Source: Nectonema munidae
Lineage: Eukaryota > Nematomorpha > Nectonematoida > Nectonematidae
Assembly: GCA_030549495.1 (NCBI GenBank)
Contig: JAUIRK010000934.1
Coordinates: forward strand, 372,001-436,000
Reading direction: 5' to 3'
DNA length: 64,000 nt
Under the pieces are notes generated by a model. It made no database searches. It was not told the origin of the DNA and saw only the letters and a program-made list of their open reading frames with translations. The first letter of the stretch is position 1. The number at the start of each line of letters is the position of its first letter. Positions 23,401 to 33,494 of this stretch are shown here, piece by piece. The translations under genes and the position numbers were made by a program.

Positions 23401-26400
23401 TTTTATACTAAATCGGGCATGCTGGCCTCATTTAGTTATAAAATAATTGACAGTGTCAATCAAAATTACGGCTTATATCTGAAAACTATCTTGAAAAATA
23501 TTCTCAAGTAAACTGTATTCAAAAATGATCGAGACGTTTGATTGATTTTTTTGACACATTTGATTGATTTTATTTATTATAAAGTGAACATCACCATTAA
23601 ATTCAGCATACTTAAAAATAGGTACTATATTATTTGTTACAAACTTTTTATAGGCATTTCAAAAAATATTAAACTTTGTCATGTGTTCTCATATTCAAAT
23701 AATTTTTTAACAAGTTTGATTGATTTCCTATAAATTCAGCATACTTAAAAATAGGTATATTATTTGTTACAAACTTTTTATTTTTTATTTTTTTTTATTT
23801 TTTATTTTTAATTTTATAAAAAGTTGGCATCACAACTTAATTCAGTGAAACATATATATATATATATTGCACTAAAGATACGTGTAAAAATCTTCATAAT
23901 CTAAGGATGTCAGGACGGTGCCTAACGGTGTCTAACGCCCACCCATCACTTTTGAGCTGACAAATATTTCTCAGCGCAACACGGTTAAGTTAAAAGAGCA
24001 CAGTTTTATGGCGTTGAGCGTATGCGTAATTACTTACTGCTTTGAATGTCAATCTCCAATTCGTGGAGTTCTCCAAGGCGAACTTCGTTAACGTACTTCT
24101 TATCGACATAGTTATAAATGTTGAATTTGACATTTGGTAGTGGTTCTTTCGCTTTGATCACATCCTTGATATCTTCTGCTCTTCTATGCAAATATTACAG
24201 CGCAAGATATTGATTTTGATATTGATATTACATTATATAATTTATAATAATCAAAAAATCGTTCGTAATGACTAATGAGTTAAATTAACTTTTCATAATT
24301 AGGTTCTACACTTTTTGAATAGATGAGCTACTAAAATAACTTTTACAATTTACGTACTATAGACAGTCGTTCTGGAAATATAAGAGGTGTCCCAGAAATC
24401 GCGCCCCATCCAGATTTATAAAAATACATATGAATATCAATTTTATTAATCATAATCATGGCGGATGCTCAAATTGTTCACCTCCTACATTGGCACATGC
24501 ATCCATTCTCTTTATAAAACTGTCTTTTACTCTTTTGAAGGTTTCAGTGTTGATCCTTTGACACTAAGTTGTTATCGCTTTTTTCAAATCATCAAGAGTG
24601 CTTCGACGATTCTGGTACACACGGATTTGAGATGTTCCCAAAGAAAATAGTCAAGGGGGGTTAGATCTAGTGATCGGGGTGGCCACTTCACGGGACCTTT
24701 TCGGCCAATCCATCTTCCACTAAAGCTATGGTCCAAGTAGTTACGCACGCAAATAGCAAAGTGTAGTGGAGCTCCATCTTGCTGAAAAAAAGAAGCTTTG
24801 TCGTCGAGTTATGGAAACATCTACAAGGTACCCAAACAAGAAGGTCTACAGAAACTAAAAATAAGTTTTGCCGTTGACATTAGTAGTATTGAAAAAGTAA
24901 CGGCCAACTACTTCCTCTTCCCATATTCCAGCCCAGAGCTTAGGGTTGTTCTGATGATGTCCCTCCACATTCCAGTTAGGATTTACTTCTGACCAATAGC
25001 GCTTATTGTGTGCCGGTTTACTTGACCATGAAAAATTGCTTCATCATTGAATAATATTGAGGAATCCATGTGATTACGCACCCATTCACAGAACTCTAAT
25101 CGCCTATCGGTGACATCACCCACCATGTAGAGCTAGCACAGGATGCACTTTGTACGGATGACATTTCTGGGCCATAAGGATACGATGTACTGATGCTGAT
25201 GTAGCTGATCATTTGTTATCGGCTTATTTTTCTTACTGATTTCACGTGGCTTCTAGCAACCTTCGCCAAAAGCATGGTGGATGTTGTTCCTTCATCAGTT
25301 GCATTCCTGTGTCCACCGCATCTCTCACGGTCAGCAACAGAGCCAGTTTCTTAGAAGCGTTTGATCAAAAGGCAGACAGTAGTATGGCCCAATGGTTGTT
25401 TTCGTTCAGGGCGATTGCGGTTGAATTCTTGTGCTGGAGAGATGTACGTCATCCAATCTCTTCCAAACGTTAAAACCAAGTTGACTCTTTCTTGTAGTGT
25501 TCGTTTCTCGCTCATATCCGATCAAATTTAAAACATAAAAAATATAAAATTAGCATATTGCGCCCGAATTCTGGGACATCCTAGAATTTTAGACGTGGCA
25601 AAAGGAATAAAAATTATAATTTTTACATCAGTCCTCATATTCAACATTTTTTAACAGTGTTAGCTTTCCACTAAGTGTATTTTTTTTTACAAAAATAACA
25701 CAAGAAATAAGTGGCAGGCAATTGTAAAATGAGAAATTTTATACAATTTTTAACAACCATTAAAAAATTATACCCTTCTTATGTTAAGTTGCAATTCTAT
25801 GGAAGTTAAAAATGGCCTCAAAAATTGGGAAATGATTGCCTTTTTTAAAAGGAAAAGTTGGACCTAAAACAAAGAATTGATCTTTCACCATATTTTGAAA
25901 CAGAGGAAATGAGACTCTGCTATGTTTAATCGTGAAAGGGTTTCCATAACTAAACATTGAAGAGCAATGCGATCCTGGTGCCCCAAGACATCTGCTTTAA
26001 ATTTATAAAATTGCATTGAAAAAAGTGGACGATTTTAGTCTTGAAAATTATGCTCATCAAAGTGTTAGGACACGCAATCTCTCTGACAGCGCAAGATCTT
26101 TCCAACTCTCTTTGTCTTTTTGTCACCTTTTCTATGAAAACTAAATCCAGCATGTCATTTGCTTAATTATTATCATTTTGGCTAGGGAATTCTTGGGATA
26201 TTTTCTATAATAATAATTAGCGGATTGTTTTTAGTACAATTAGTGCCAGAGATTATTATGAACTTAGATTTTGAGTAGTCAGTCAACTTTCACGTTCGAT
26301 CTGGTAAAATAATTTTGCTTATTTTAATAATTAAATTCGGCACAGACTGTTCCATTGAAGTTTTAACTTGTAAAAGAGGACAAATTTTTATAAGAAATTT

Positions 26401-29400
26401 ATTGGAACAAAGAATTTTTCAAAAATTCGATATATTTCGATCTTCAAAAAGAAAAATTCAAAAAGAAAAAGAAAAAAAAAGATTTTCGAAAAATTTTTTG
26501 TTCCAATAAATTTCTTATAAAAATTTGTCCTATTTTAATAATGTCATGATAAATGAAAAGATTCCATATATCATTTTAATCCAAATTTTTTACTCTCTCC
26601 TCCTAAACGTTTTAAAGTGATATATGTGTTTAGAATGTCATTAAAAAGAGTGGACAGTTTGTAGCCAAAAAACTCATTCTCAGAATGCTGGGTCTCAAGC
26701 CAGTTAGCAGTTCGTTAATTTATTCGGTATAAAAGTAACTATAAATAAATATGATGGTTTTATAGCCATTCAAGTATAACAGTTTCCGCGAGCAATAGAG
26801 TCAACTGAGAGACCCAGTTTTCTGGAAACGAATTTTACCAGATCGAATTTTCCTATTTTTTTCTCAAAAATACTTTCTTATTTTTTAAAGAACATTAAAA
26901 AAAAAGATCCAAAATTAGAAGTAAATTTGTTATAAATAAATATTTTAATACTTATAGTTTGTGTATCATTGTTTCTTCTAATCCATGGATATTTTTAGGC
27001 TACCACTATACTTCTAGTGATTGGTACAATAAGGCTAATTTAAATAGAATGCCTCAATTAATCCTAAGGAAGCAATTATACATTTCATTTGCATGAAAAT
27101 TTTTCTACAACTTCAGTCTTTAATATTCTCAATGTTTTTGAGAGCGTTTATTTCTAATGTTTCTGAGAGTTTTCGGAGAGTGAATTTTCCTACTGCTTCA
27201 AAGTCATGTTATTTTATGGTAGCAAATTTTTGACTAAATTTTTTTTAAACGATAAATATAAAGATTCCTTACTCTGTAATATACGTTGTAACGTTTCTTG
27301 AGATATCAACGGAGTCACCTGGAGATTTGCAGACCAAGTCATAAGCAACGTCATCTGATGTCAGTAAAACCGGATTTTCTTGAACGATAATTTTCACTTG
27401 GTAATCGTATTGTCTCTTAAAAAAACAACCCTTACAATTTGATTTCAATTGAAAACACATCTTTTGAATTTATATTGTAATGTTAGCGCAGTCCGGTTGA
27501 TAAGTAGCCTAGGGAAGGGTGAACCAAGAGGGAATTTTTTTAGACAGTCAGGAATTTTAACTAATTATGCATTTTGCAATATGTAATAATTTCAAACACT
27601 TCCCTAAATTTCCTCCCCTTCGTAGCTAGAAGCCAATTTTTTACTTAATCTGAAACTTTTAGCTCACTCTACTAATTACCAACTAGTTTATAAAGATATC
27701 ATTTGTCTAACTTGATCAATCAATCAAACAATCAATTAAGTATTTATTTTGCTACTTATGAAGTTATTGATTGAGTTACTTACACAATTATTAAGTTAGA
27801 AACAGTAAAACAAATCAAAAAATGGATTTTTGAGGGGGGGGGGCATTTATGTCGATAACCATTTATATACCAATAGAAATTTACCTAAAGTAATTAAAAA
27901 TTTTTAGATGTTAAATGATAAAAATTTTAATGGGATTAGTGTTAGCCAGGGGCGGATTTAAAATTTGGCATTAAGGGGGGGGCGGATTTTACTAAACTAG
28001 AACTCAATTTGGAAGCATATAAATTTAAGCTTTATCAAAATTTTTAAGCTATTTTTATCTTATTTTGGGTAAAAGCTTAATAAAAAGCAAAAATTGACTT
28101 TTATCATAAAACTTAGAGTATCAAAAAATTATAAGTTTTGTATAAGAAAGTAACTAGATTAAGAACTAAGAGAGTTAAAGAGCCTCATCCGTCTAGGATA
28201 CTTTTTAGCATACATATCAATAATGGTGTCAATATCCAATAGAATATCTCTGTGAACAAAAAGAAGAATGGGAGCATTAAAACGATCCTCATTCATTGAA
28301 CTGCGAAGTGAATTGTTGTGGTAAAACTTGATGTGTTTAAATAGTAAATTTACAAAAAAAATTGGATAATATAAAAGTAATAAGTGTCACACTTAATTAC
28401 GATTGATTGAAACATAAAAAAACTTTTTAGGGCTTCTTACTTTAGAGAAAGATTGAATCTAAAAAACGAGTTGCAGAAATCATCATAATATTTGAGTTCT
28501 ACGAAAAGAATTAGATCAAGAAATTTTTTTTAGCAATTGGTAAAGCAATTTTAGGGGGGCGTACCCCGGTTCCGCCCCTTTAAATCCGCCAGTGCTTAGC
28601 CATATTGAATTCGTTAAGTACCAACTTGAATATGAATAGAGCGAATTATATATTTATGTCTAGGATGTTTTTTGTGTCAGACGTGTATTAATACAAATGA
28701 ATAGGAAAGTTTGTGTCAAGAATGTCCAAAAATGTATATGAAAATGTATGTATGTAAGATTGCGCTACCACTAAACCCAACCTCAACATTAATACTAAAG
28801 ATAATTCTACACTAATCCAAACCCGGGCAATCGTTTTTCAAAATATAGCACATTTGTGCTCATTTAAAAATTGGTTGAGGACTTGTCAACTTTTATCTAA
28901 ATTGAGGAAAAATTGAGCAGTCAAAATTAGCTGTAGAGTGGATAGATTATTTTTAAGATTATTCAGTGTTGATCATTTAAATGGCATGGATCATTGAAAG
29001 AGAATGATTTGAAGATGAGGAAGATAGTGATCGAAAATAAAAGTGTTTTTACATGAATAAAAGTTTCGCTGTTAATGGAAAATTTGGTATTAACCAAGTT
29101 CATCCCAAGACGAGCTTTTAATTTGAAGGTTCAAAAGTTCGTTAAAATAAAGAATCAGTTAAACTGAGAATCGGTTGAAATGGATTCCTATAGCGACCGG
29201 GATAAATATATTCTAGATCTGTTCTAGGCTGCTATACGAATAATAATAATAGCTTACCACGTTCATTCCGCACTTTTGGATGGGTATTTTGAAGATGAGG
29301 CTTGTTTGCCCTTTTGACAGAAGAGAACATGCACTGTATCTCGAGTGATCCAAAGTGTATATCACTCCGTGGAACGGCTTCTTGAAGTACAAGTTTGCGA

Positions 29401-29433
29401 TAATGCCTTTGCTACTTTTGCACACCACACCAA
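17342..29433 (-). CDS. ZP-domain (zona pellucida) protein gene, partial, seven exons
   Basis: Seven minus-strand exons splice in frame (phases 0, 2, 1, 2, 0, 1) into about 315 residues with the hallmarks of a complete ZP domain. ZP-N has VVCKSS, the signature KPFHGVIYTLDHS, YSACSL, QKCGMN, VKIIVQENP and DDVAYDLVCK (four cysteines). ZP-C has NEVRLGELHELEI, GLVYNCVAKN, KFLDERGCSL, FEVFKFIDGNTVMFEC, LLLCPNEC and SMCDNG (six cysteines). The basic KRKKRS that follows is a typical furin site after a ZP module. ZP proteins are secreted or membrane-anchored matrix proteins that polymerise at apical surfaces; in ecdysozoans they shape cuticle. The signal peptide and 5' exons are not found. No transmembrane segment is seen, and the last exon may either stop at 17342 or splice onward. 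Every large intron carries transposons. No internal stops occur in the joined exons, so the gene looks functional. Confidence 0.88.
18027..18189 (-). CDS. ZP gene exon: last ZP cysteine and furin site
   Basis: The acceptor is AAATCTTTTAAG and the donor TTTA|GTAAGT. It encodes SMCDNGISYGKRKKRSLDE and then an acidic/basic stretch EEGNDYIKEKITKTVRIL through to YYNKDYF. Joined to the previous exon it yields CPNECSPSMCDNG followed by the basic cleavage motif. The intron upstream (18190-22480) contains a Tigger element and two SINEs. Confidence 0.8.
18380..18500 (-). mobile_element. tRNA-derived SINE, family A, copy 4 (intronic)
   Basis: Minus strand: GGCGACGTGAGTAAGGTTGG, B box GGGTTCGATCCCGC, and the shared tail to CCTTCTCGATGAAAACACCC. 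About 10 bases between the A and B boxes are missing relative to copies 1-3. It lies in the ZP intron between 18190 and 22480. Confidence 0.85.
18702..18719. repeat. (ACTT)n microsatellite
   Basis: Four to five tandem ACTT/TACT units. Confidence 0.9.
18901..19000 (+). mobile_element. tRNA-derived SINE, family B, copy 2 (intronic)
   Basis: Plus strand: GTCGGCAAATGGCCCAG head, B box CGGTTCGATTC, then TCAATCGTGACTATC and a tail reaching TCTTCAGCTATTTATT. It matches copies at 11665-11760 and 47551-47675 in order and in the ATCGTGA block after the B box. Confidence 0.72.
19001..20239. other. Intronic AT-rich stretch, nothing recognised
   Basis: It is part of the ZP intron. The minus frame 19299-19703 is low-complexity with no family match. 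Confidence 0.45.
20240..22032 (-). mobile_element. pogo/Tigger-type DNA transposon, decayed, inside ZP intron
   Basis: The ends match as inverted repeats: AGTGAAACCTCTCTAAATCG at the left against CAGTGAAAACTCTCTAAACC read from the right, with TA outside both. The minus strand carries a CENP-B-like helix-turn-helix segment (YEWFAQSRAK, then GPIMQARAAK; 21650-21756). The DDE parts follow: FNCDETALFSLF (about 21450), LFLDSVISHTL and FLPANTTSSNQPLDHGVV (21000-21190). The last two aspartates are about 31 residues apart, as in Tigger. The transposase reading is broken into several frames with stops between 21190 and 21410, so it is not active. Tc1/mariner superfamily, TA target. Confidence 0.88.
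22033..22480. other. Intronic AT-rich stretch next to ZP exon
   Basis: The minus-strand frame continuing from the ZP core exon to 22298 loses ZP similarity after the proposed donor. Nothing else is seen. Confidence 0.5.
22481..22646 (-). CDS. ZP gene exon: ZP-C core
   Basis: The acceptor is CTTGTTCCTAG and the donor CTCCG|GTACCT. It encodes GCSLNTRLFGRGHADN, HYYIYIPFEVFKFIDGNT and VMFECQLLLCPNECSP. The F..FKF.D...V.F.C...LC...C string is the most diagnostic ZP segment. The open frame runs on past the donor to 22298, but the family expects a Cys soon after, which the next exon supplies. Confidence 0.9.
22709..22787 (-). CDS. ZP gene exon: ZP-C middle
   Basis: The acceptor is ATTACTTGCAG and the donor AGAGG|GTAAGC. 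It encodes RYAGLVYNCVAKN and FKQISYKFLDER, equivalent to the family's YG..V.NC.A......+LD..GC. The glycine codon of the next GC motif is split over the junction. Confidence 0.88.
23565..23780 (+). repeat. Direct duplication ~133-bp period
   Basis: TTGATTGATTT, then AAATTCAGCATACTTAAAAA, then TAGGTA and TATTATTTGTTACAAAC appear at 23565-23652 and again at 23715-23780 with few differences. This indicates a fairly recent tandem duplication within the ZP intron. Confidence 0.8.
23852..23867. repeat. (AT)n microsatellite
   Basis: Eight AT units. Confidence 0.9.
24038..24183 (-). CDS. ZP gene exon: linker and start of ZP-C
   Basis: The acceptor is TTTGCATAG and the donor AGCA|GTAAGT. It encodes RAEDIKDVIKAKEPLPNVKF, NIYNYVDKKYVNEVRLGELH and ELEIDIQS. 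The pattern PLP.V...I...., then V..VR.GE.L.L.I matches the beginning of ZP-C in invertebrate ZP proteins. Confidence 0.87.
24386..25581 (-). mobile_element. mariner-like DNA transposon, decayed, inside ZP intron
   Basis: The terminal inverted repeats are GGTGTCCCAGAAATCGCGCC at the left and GGATGTCCCAGAATTCGGGC read from the right, with TA adjoining the right end. The minus strand encodes transposase pieces in order: ERVNLVLTFGRDW, DRRLEFCEWVRNHM with LFNDEAIFHG, FFQQDGAPLHFAICVRNYL, GRWIGRKGPVKWPPRSLD and LTPLDYFLWEHLK. DEA, QQD and SLD/PLD are the expected catalytic aspartate regions of a D..D34D-like enzyme. The coding region has many stops and several frame changes, so it is long dead. 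Element length about 1.2 kb. Confidence 0.88.
25940..26045 (+). repeat. Eroded copy of the TTAA-MITE-like family
   Basis: Contains GCTTTAAATTTATAAAATTG followed by CATTGAAAAAAGTGGACGAT, matching the core at 15200-15230. A GAAAGGGTTT motif near 25935 may be an inverted end. The limits are unclear. Confidence 0.45.
26295..26847. mobile_element. 553-bp TIR element with internal hairpin, inside ZP intron
   Basis: The ends are TTCGATCTGGTAAAAT and its exact reverse complement. Internally there is a 155-bp hairpin (26377-26531). The right 70 bp (AGTCAACTGAGAGACCCAGT onward) recurs at 49499-49570. No transposase is present. The superfamily is unknown because the flanking duplication is not legible. 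Confidence 0.65.
26377..26531. repeat. Long hairpin, ~51-bp near-perfect arms
   Basis: The left arm from 26377 (AGGACAAATTTTTATAAGAA onward to TTTTTCAAAAATTC) and the right arm 26481-26531 are reverse complements, with only about four mismatches over 51 bp around a 50-base A-rich loop. It would fold to a stable RNA stem if transcribed. Confidence 0.9.
27273..27415 (-). CDS. ZP gene exon: ZP-N end
   Basis: The acceptor is TTTTTTTAAG and the donor ACAGA|GTAAGG. It encodes RQYDYQVKIIVQENPVLL, TSDDVAYDLVCKSPGD and ISRNVTTYITE. The fourth ZP-N cysteine is in DLVCK. Length 143 nt, phase 0 in and 2 out, consistent with its neighbours. Confidence 0.87.
27948..28593. mobile_element. hAT-like MITE, GGCGGATTTAAA ends, inside ZP intron
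   Basis: The left end AGGGGCGGATTTAAA and the right end TTTAAATCCGCCAGT are inverted repeats about 646 bp apart. Both are followed inward by G-rich/C-rich runs. Flanking octamers TGTTAGCC and GCTTAGCC agree at 6 of 8 positions, consistent with an old 8-bp duplication. No transposase is visible inside. Confidence 0.65.
29258..29433 (-). CDS. ZP gene exon: ZP-N start
   Basis: The acceptor is TATATATATAG and the donor GTG|GTAAGC. It encodes GVVCKSSKG, LYFKKPFHGVIYTLDHS, YSACSLLSKGQTSLIFKIP and QKCGMNV. It enters in the second base of a codon and leaves in phase 0. Three of the four ZP-N cysteines and the F-x-G-x-IY motif lie here. It is preceded by an (ACAAT)n-like tract. Confidence 0.85.
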
Positions 29434-30507
29434 CTATATATATACACAATACAATACAATACACATATATATTGATTGAAATTGAGTGAGCTTTATTTCT
29501 ATTGGATACATCTTGATTGACAAATAATGGTTTACACCTGGATTTCTCAGCCCTTATGGGCCAAAATGAAATCCACGTTGGCAATTGTTTTTAGCAAGTT
29601 GTTTGGCATTGTATATAAATAAATTTTCAAGAACTTACTTTTTACATAAAAATTTAAAGGTTGTTGAAATTGCAATCACAAAGTCAAATCTTTCAATCAC
29701 AAATCTCAGATGAAAAGTGGCCTATTATTGAGTATTAAGGAAACATTTGAACGCAAAATAGGATAATGAGTTATAATTTCTTTTTTGTGTAAAATGGATT
29801 CTATGGAAGAAAATTTTAGCAATATTTTGTTGAACCTAAAGAGAATCAAGAATTCCCAATTAAATTAGAAAAAAAGGCCAAAGATTTTTAGATTGTCAAT
29901 GGATGCTTTAAACAAAAAGATGAGAAAGCCTGACTATGGTGGCAAACATTTTAATTTTTTTGGACTTGAAGACGTTTATCCCGATAGTGTAAATGAAAAT
30001 TTGTCGATGAAGAATTTCTTCTTATTTCTACTTATATGAGATTTGACTAATTCATCCATATTATGTTTCTCGCTTTTTCACGAAACAAGGATTCGATTCA
30101 AAACTTTCAGGCATTCTCTTTGGAGGATGAATCGCGTGCTTTTCTCTTTGAATGAATTTTCTTATAAAAAATTTAAGCCATTTCATCGCGGAAAAGAAGG
30201 CGCGATTAAATGTAATTTGTAATAAAAGAGCCTTGAATCTAAAAATCGCGTGAATTAGTCAAAACTAATGATGATGAATGGAACTGAATTAAAGCAAAGG
30301 ATCCGTATTCTGTTGATTTCACTGTGCCTAAAAGCGGTAAGTAGGAAGTAACAAAGAAAATGTCTTACCTTTTATTGACTTGCTCGTTTCCTTTATTAAA
30401 ATACAAAATTATAGCACGTTTATTCAAGAAATAAAGCATTAACAATTAGGAACATTTGAAAGGAAATTACGCTTTGTAATGATCCATCGCTTTTCAAACA
30501 TTTAACC
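29434..30507. other. AT-rich stretch with faint coding-like remnants
   Basis: On the plus strand short frames such as DSIQNFQAFSLEDESRAFLF (around 30090-30150) and KAKDPYSVDFTVPKSG (around 30292-30340, ending near a GTAAGT) look protein-like but are broken by stops. I cannot name a family. The missing 5' exons of the ZP gene were not found here. Confidence 0.3.
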
Positions 30508-30770
30508 CACTAGCGGATCCAGTGGATAAAATGTGTGTTATGACCCATAGGGTGTTCATAGGCCCCCTATGAAAAAGCCTTTGCTCTTTCCTGAAGCATC
30601 AAGAGTTGTATGGTAGTGGATTACGTTAATAAATGCTTTAATTTATCATTATAAAAGTTATGATGATCCCAAGATATGCCATAATAAAAAAGTTACCAAT
30701 ACGATGAAAAACAAAACTAGTATCTTTTAAAGTTACCCCCCATATGGTCAATTTCTGGATCCGCCCCATG
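30508..30770. mobile_element. Short TIR element, GCGGATCCAG ends
   Basis: CACTAGCGGATCCAG at the left faces CTGGATCCGCCCCATG at the right, 263 bp apart. C-rich blocks just inside (GGCCCCCTATG and TTACCCCCCATATGG) are alike. It is probably related to the GGCGGAT element at 27948. No clear target duplication. Confidence 0.55.
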
Positions 30771-31633
30771 CCATATATCCACGAAAATTAAAAAAGTTTT
30801 TTAAACCTTTTTTCTTGTCAATCAGTTTTCTTTTTCAGTTAGCATAACATATGAACTGTATAAGAGATACTCTATTTATTGGGAAGTGAGTTATGGAAGT
30901 AATAAGTGTCAAAATAAGGTTAAATTTTGATTTATATTACTTATAAAGATTAAACTATCACAATCTATCAAAGAGAATAACAGAGTTATGATAAGTCATT
31001 GAAAAAAACATTTAGACACGCGTGTATGCGAAAATATTCTCAGGCCTATTCAACTTTTCAAGTGTAAGTGAAATTTGGAGCAAAAAAAGTGTTGGCATCC
31101 ATTAATTAGAAGTTGCAATTTTTTAGATAAAAATTTCATACTAAATTGCAGGTGAATCTGTTTAAGTCTTTTAAAGTACGACCTTTCTTTACTATGGAAA
31201 AGATGGATATTAAAAAGTTAGCAATAAACGTTAACATAATTCAATATATATATCATAAAATAAATTTACAAATTCATTTTTGATTTTCGGACGCTTTGGT
31301 TTTCGGACCTTTTGACCAGGAACCATAGAGAGTTGCCGGCTTTTTTAAAAGAATTAACAAATTTTGGTAAGCATTCTACAGGTATTAAACTAATAAATAA
31401 ACAAAAACTAACCAAATTGTACAAAATATCTGACCAAAATAAACTCCAAAAGTGTAGTTCAAAATAAATTAAACTAAGTAATGGCGATGTAAGGGGGGAG
31501 GGGGGGGGGTCAGTAAAAAATCTTCTCAGAAATATACCCCCACGAAAAATCCCCTGGCTTTTAGGCGTAGCAAAATGGAATATTTACTCAAAATGGATTT
31601 AAAACAGTTTTGAGTCAAAAGGTAAAGGCAGCG
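30771..31633. other. AT-rich stretch, nothing recognised
   Basis: A G-rich run (31493-31510) is the only notable composition change. Confidence 0.5.
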
Positions 31634-31680
31634 TGGGGTATCTTCATCGAGAAGGCACAACTTGCAACATTTGTATCGAA
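31634..31680 (-). mobile_element. tRNA-derived SINE, family A, copy 5 (truncated)
   Basis: Only the 3' tail is present: minus strand TTCGATACAAATGTTGCA then TGTGCCTTCTCGATGAAGAT. The tRNA-like head is absent. Confidence 0.7.
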
Positions 31681-31773
31681 AAAAAAGAAACTTTGCAATA
31701 ATTAAGTATACTTTTATTAAAACAACAACACACGTACAAATTAAGATCAATTCACACAAGATCCGCTTAGATT

Positions 31774-32582
31774 TAGTGGTTCTTAACCTTTAGAATCTGT
31801 TTACCCCTAAATATTATGAAAAATTTTTTATGACCCCTATAAAATTCTTTTTGATTCAGCCGTTTAAAGTTAAAAACAAGAAAATTTACATGTTATATTT
31901 TATAATACAAACACATGTTAAAAGAAAGTTTAATTGAAAAAATTTATTAATATAATATAACTAATTCAGTATAATTTAATTCGAAGGCTGGTATTGTTTG
32001 TCATACAAAAGTTTTTCAAAACATGGTGTAATGCTCGACAGACAGCATCTCGTGTCTGAATCAATTGCAAGCTTATTACGTGCACTTGTTTTTAAAGACA
32101 TCATTGAACAAAATCCAGTCTCGCAACGATGGTGACTGTATCAAAAAAATCATAGCACGTTTGGAAAGAATAAGATAAACGGTTTTTAATTTGGCCCAGA
32201 ATGATAGAATTGCTTGCTCGGAAAAATCGAGTTTTAATTGACTGTCTTCTCTTATTTGAAGAAACTCCACTTTGGCAGCAACATCAGAGTCATCAATGCT
32301 ACTTTCGTTCACTGAAAAAGGTGTGGTGATCCAAATGTCATTAGAACGGCTATTTAACTTCGGAAAATAGTTTTCAATTGCTTGATTTACTTCCATAAGA
32401 TGAGCTAATATTTCATCACGGAAAATGGACTCTTTTTGTGTTAAAGAATTTAGAAAAGTACTCATTTGTGGAAAAAAATTAGTACCAAAAGAAAATTAGA
32501 AATACCAAAAGTTTTTCATGACCCCTGTAAAAACTTCAAACGACCCCTAAAGGGGTCACGACCCCCAGGTTAAGAACCACTG
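31774..32582 (-). mobile_element. hAT-type transposon, internally deleted
   Basis: The ends are TAGTGGTTCTTAACCTTTAG and, from the right, CAGTGGTTCTTAACCTGGGG. Each leads into a GACCCC/GGGGTC-rich zone. CTTAGA occurs just outside both ends, possibly an eroded 8-bp duplication. The minus frame 32076-32465 resembles the C-terminal part of hAT/ZBED-type transposases. It shows EILAHLMEVNQAIENYFP, then WITTPFS, then LKLDFSEQAILSFWAKL, matching L..HL..LN..F..YFP...W...PF and LK..F....FW. The N-terminal BED finger and catalytic core are missing. Confidence 0.8.
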
Positions 32583-32599
32583 GGCCTTAGAACGTCAAT

Positions 32600-32815
32600 G
32601 TGTGTTCAATGTCACGTAGGTAAATTATGTGTTCTCGAATTGGGTAAGCATTCACAATGGTCAAAATTCTTTGCATTGCAATCAACTGTGCTGAAGGTCA
32701 ATGCCGTCCTTCACTGATGATCATTTCTTCAACATGTCAATGAACTTCCAAAATGTGGAGATCGCGGGCGCCAGCCTTCAATTTGATTGTTGGTAGCTCG
32801 TTATCGAAGGGCCAT
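32600..32815 (-). pseudogene. Broken coding-like fragment, unassigned
   Basis: One minus-strand frame reads ELPTIKLKAGARDLHILEVH, EEMIISEGRH and AQLIAMQRILTIVNAYPIRE, ending near REHIIYLRDIEHTL. Two stops interrupt it. Composition is less AT-rich than the flanks. I do not recognise the family; it may be a processed or transposon-derived relic. Confidence 0.3.
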
Positions 32816-33490
32816 TATTATGGATAAAATTTTATTCCCCTATAATTTTAATCCCTCGAAACTCTTTATTCTTCTTACACATTTCTTTCCCTCAAATGTT
32901 AAAGTGAAATTATATTAGATTTTACTTCTTTGTTAATAAATTATTTATTCTTAATTAATGTTTAATTCTACAAATTTCCAATGACACCGTTAACATTTTT
33001 TACAAGTTTCAAATCTGGATTACATAAAATAAAGAATCTCAACGGTTTAAAGCGTAGGTTTCGAAGACATTTGGAGAAAATTGGTGATTTCGATTGCAAA
33101 GTTCTCTTTATTGTTGAAGAAAAACCATATTGATATTTCCCAGACACTATTTTTAAGTTTTCTATCTTTTTTGAGGAGGGGGGGTATTTTTTCGCGACGA
33201 TTTTTTCCTGAAGGAGGGGGAAAATTCGATTTTCCCTGAAGGAATTTTTCTGCAGGTGATTTTTTCTCAAATCAAAATTTGAATTCAGACTTAATAATTG
33301 CTTCTTGATCTAACAAGCTACTAAAGTAGTCATTATTTTCAAAATCAATTTTGTTTTCAACACACATATGTGACTCAGTATTCTCGCGTATACCCTTTAC
33401 TTTAACAGGCGTACATTTGGAGAGTTGGTATCATTAAGCTCGCTCATACTATAATAATGCTTACTATAATGAACAGGCTGTTTTTCAGTG
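32816..33490. other. AT-rich stretch, nothing recognised
   Basis: The minus frame 32968-33270 is Lys/Arg/Phe-rich and partly built from a duplicated CGATTTT-CCTGAAGGA motif (33197-33260). I do not consider it a gene. Confidence 0.45.
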
Positions 33491-33494
33491 TTAA

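Noticed and set aside
29500-29584. Extension of the ZP-N exon upstream to a Met at 29584
   Set aside because: The residues upstream of the TATATATATAG acceptor read through an ACAAT/AT tandem tract and show no signal-peptide or ZP features, so the acceptor is a better boundary.
32968-33270. 100-codon minus-strand frame
   Set aside because: Built largely from a duplicated low-complexity motif, no domain.
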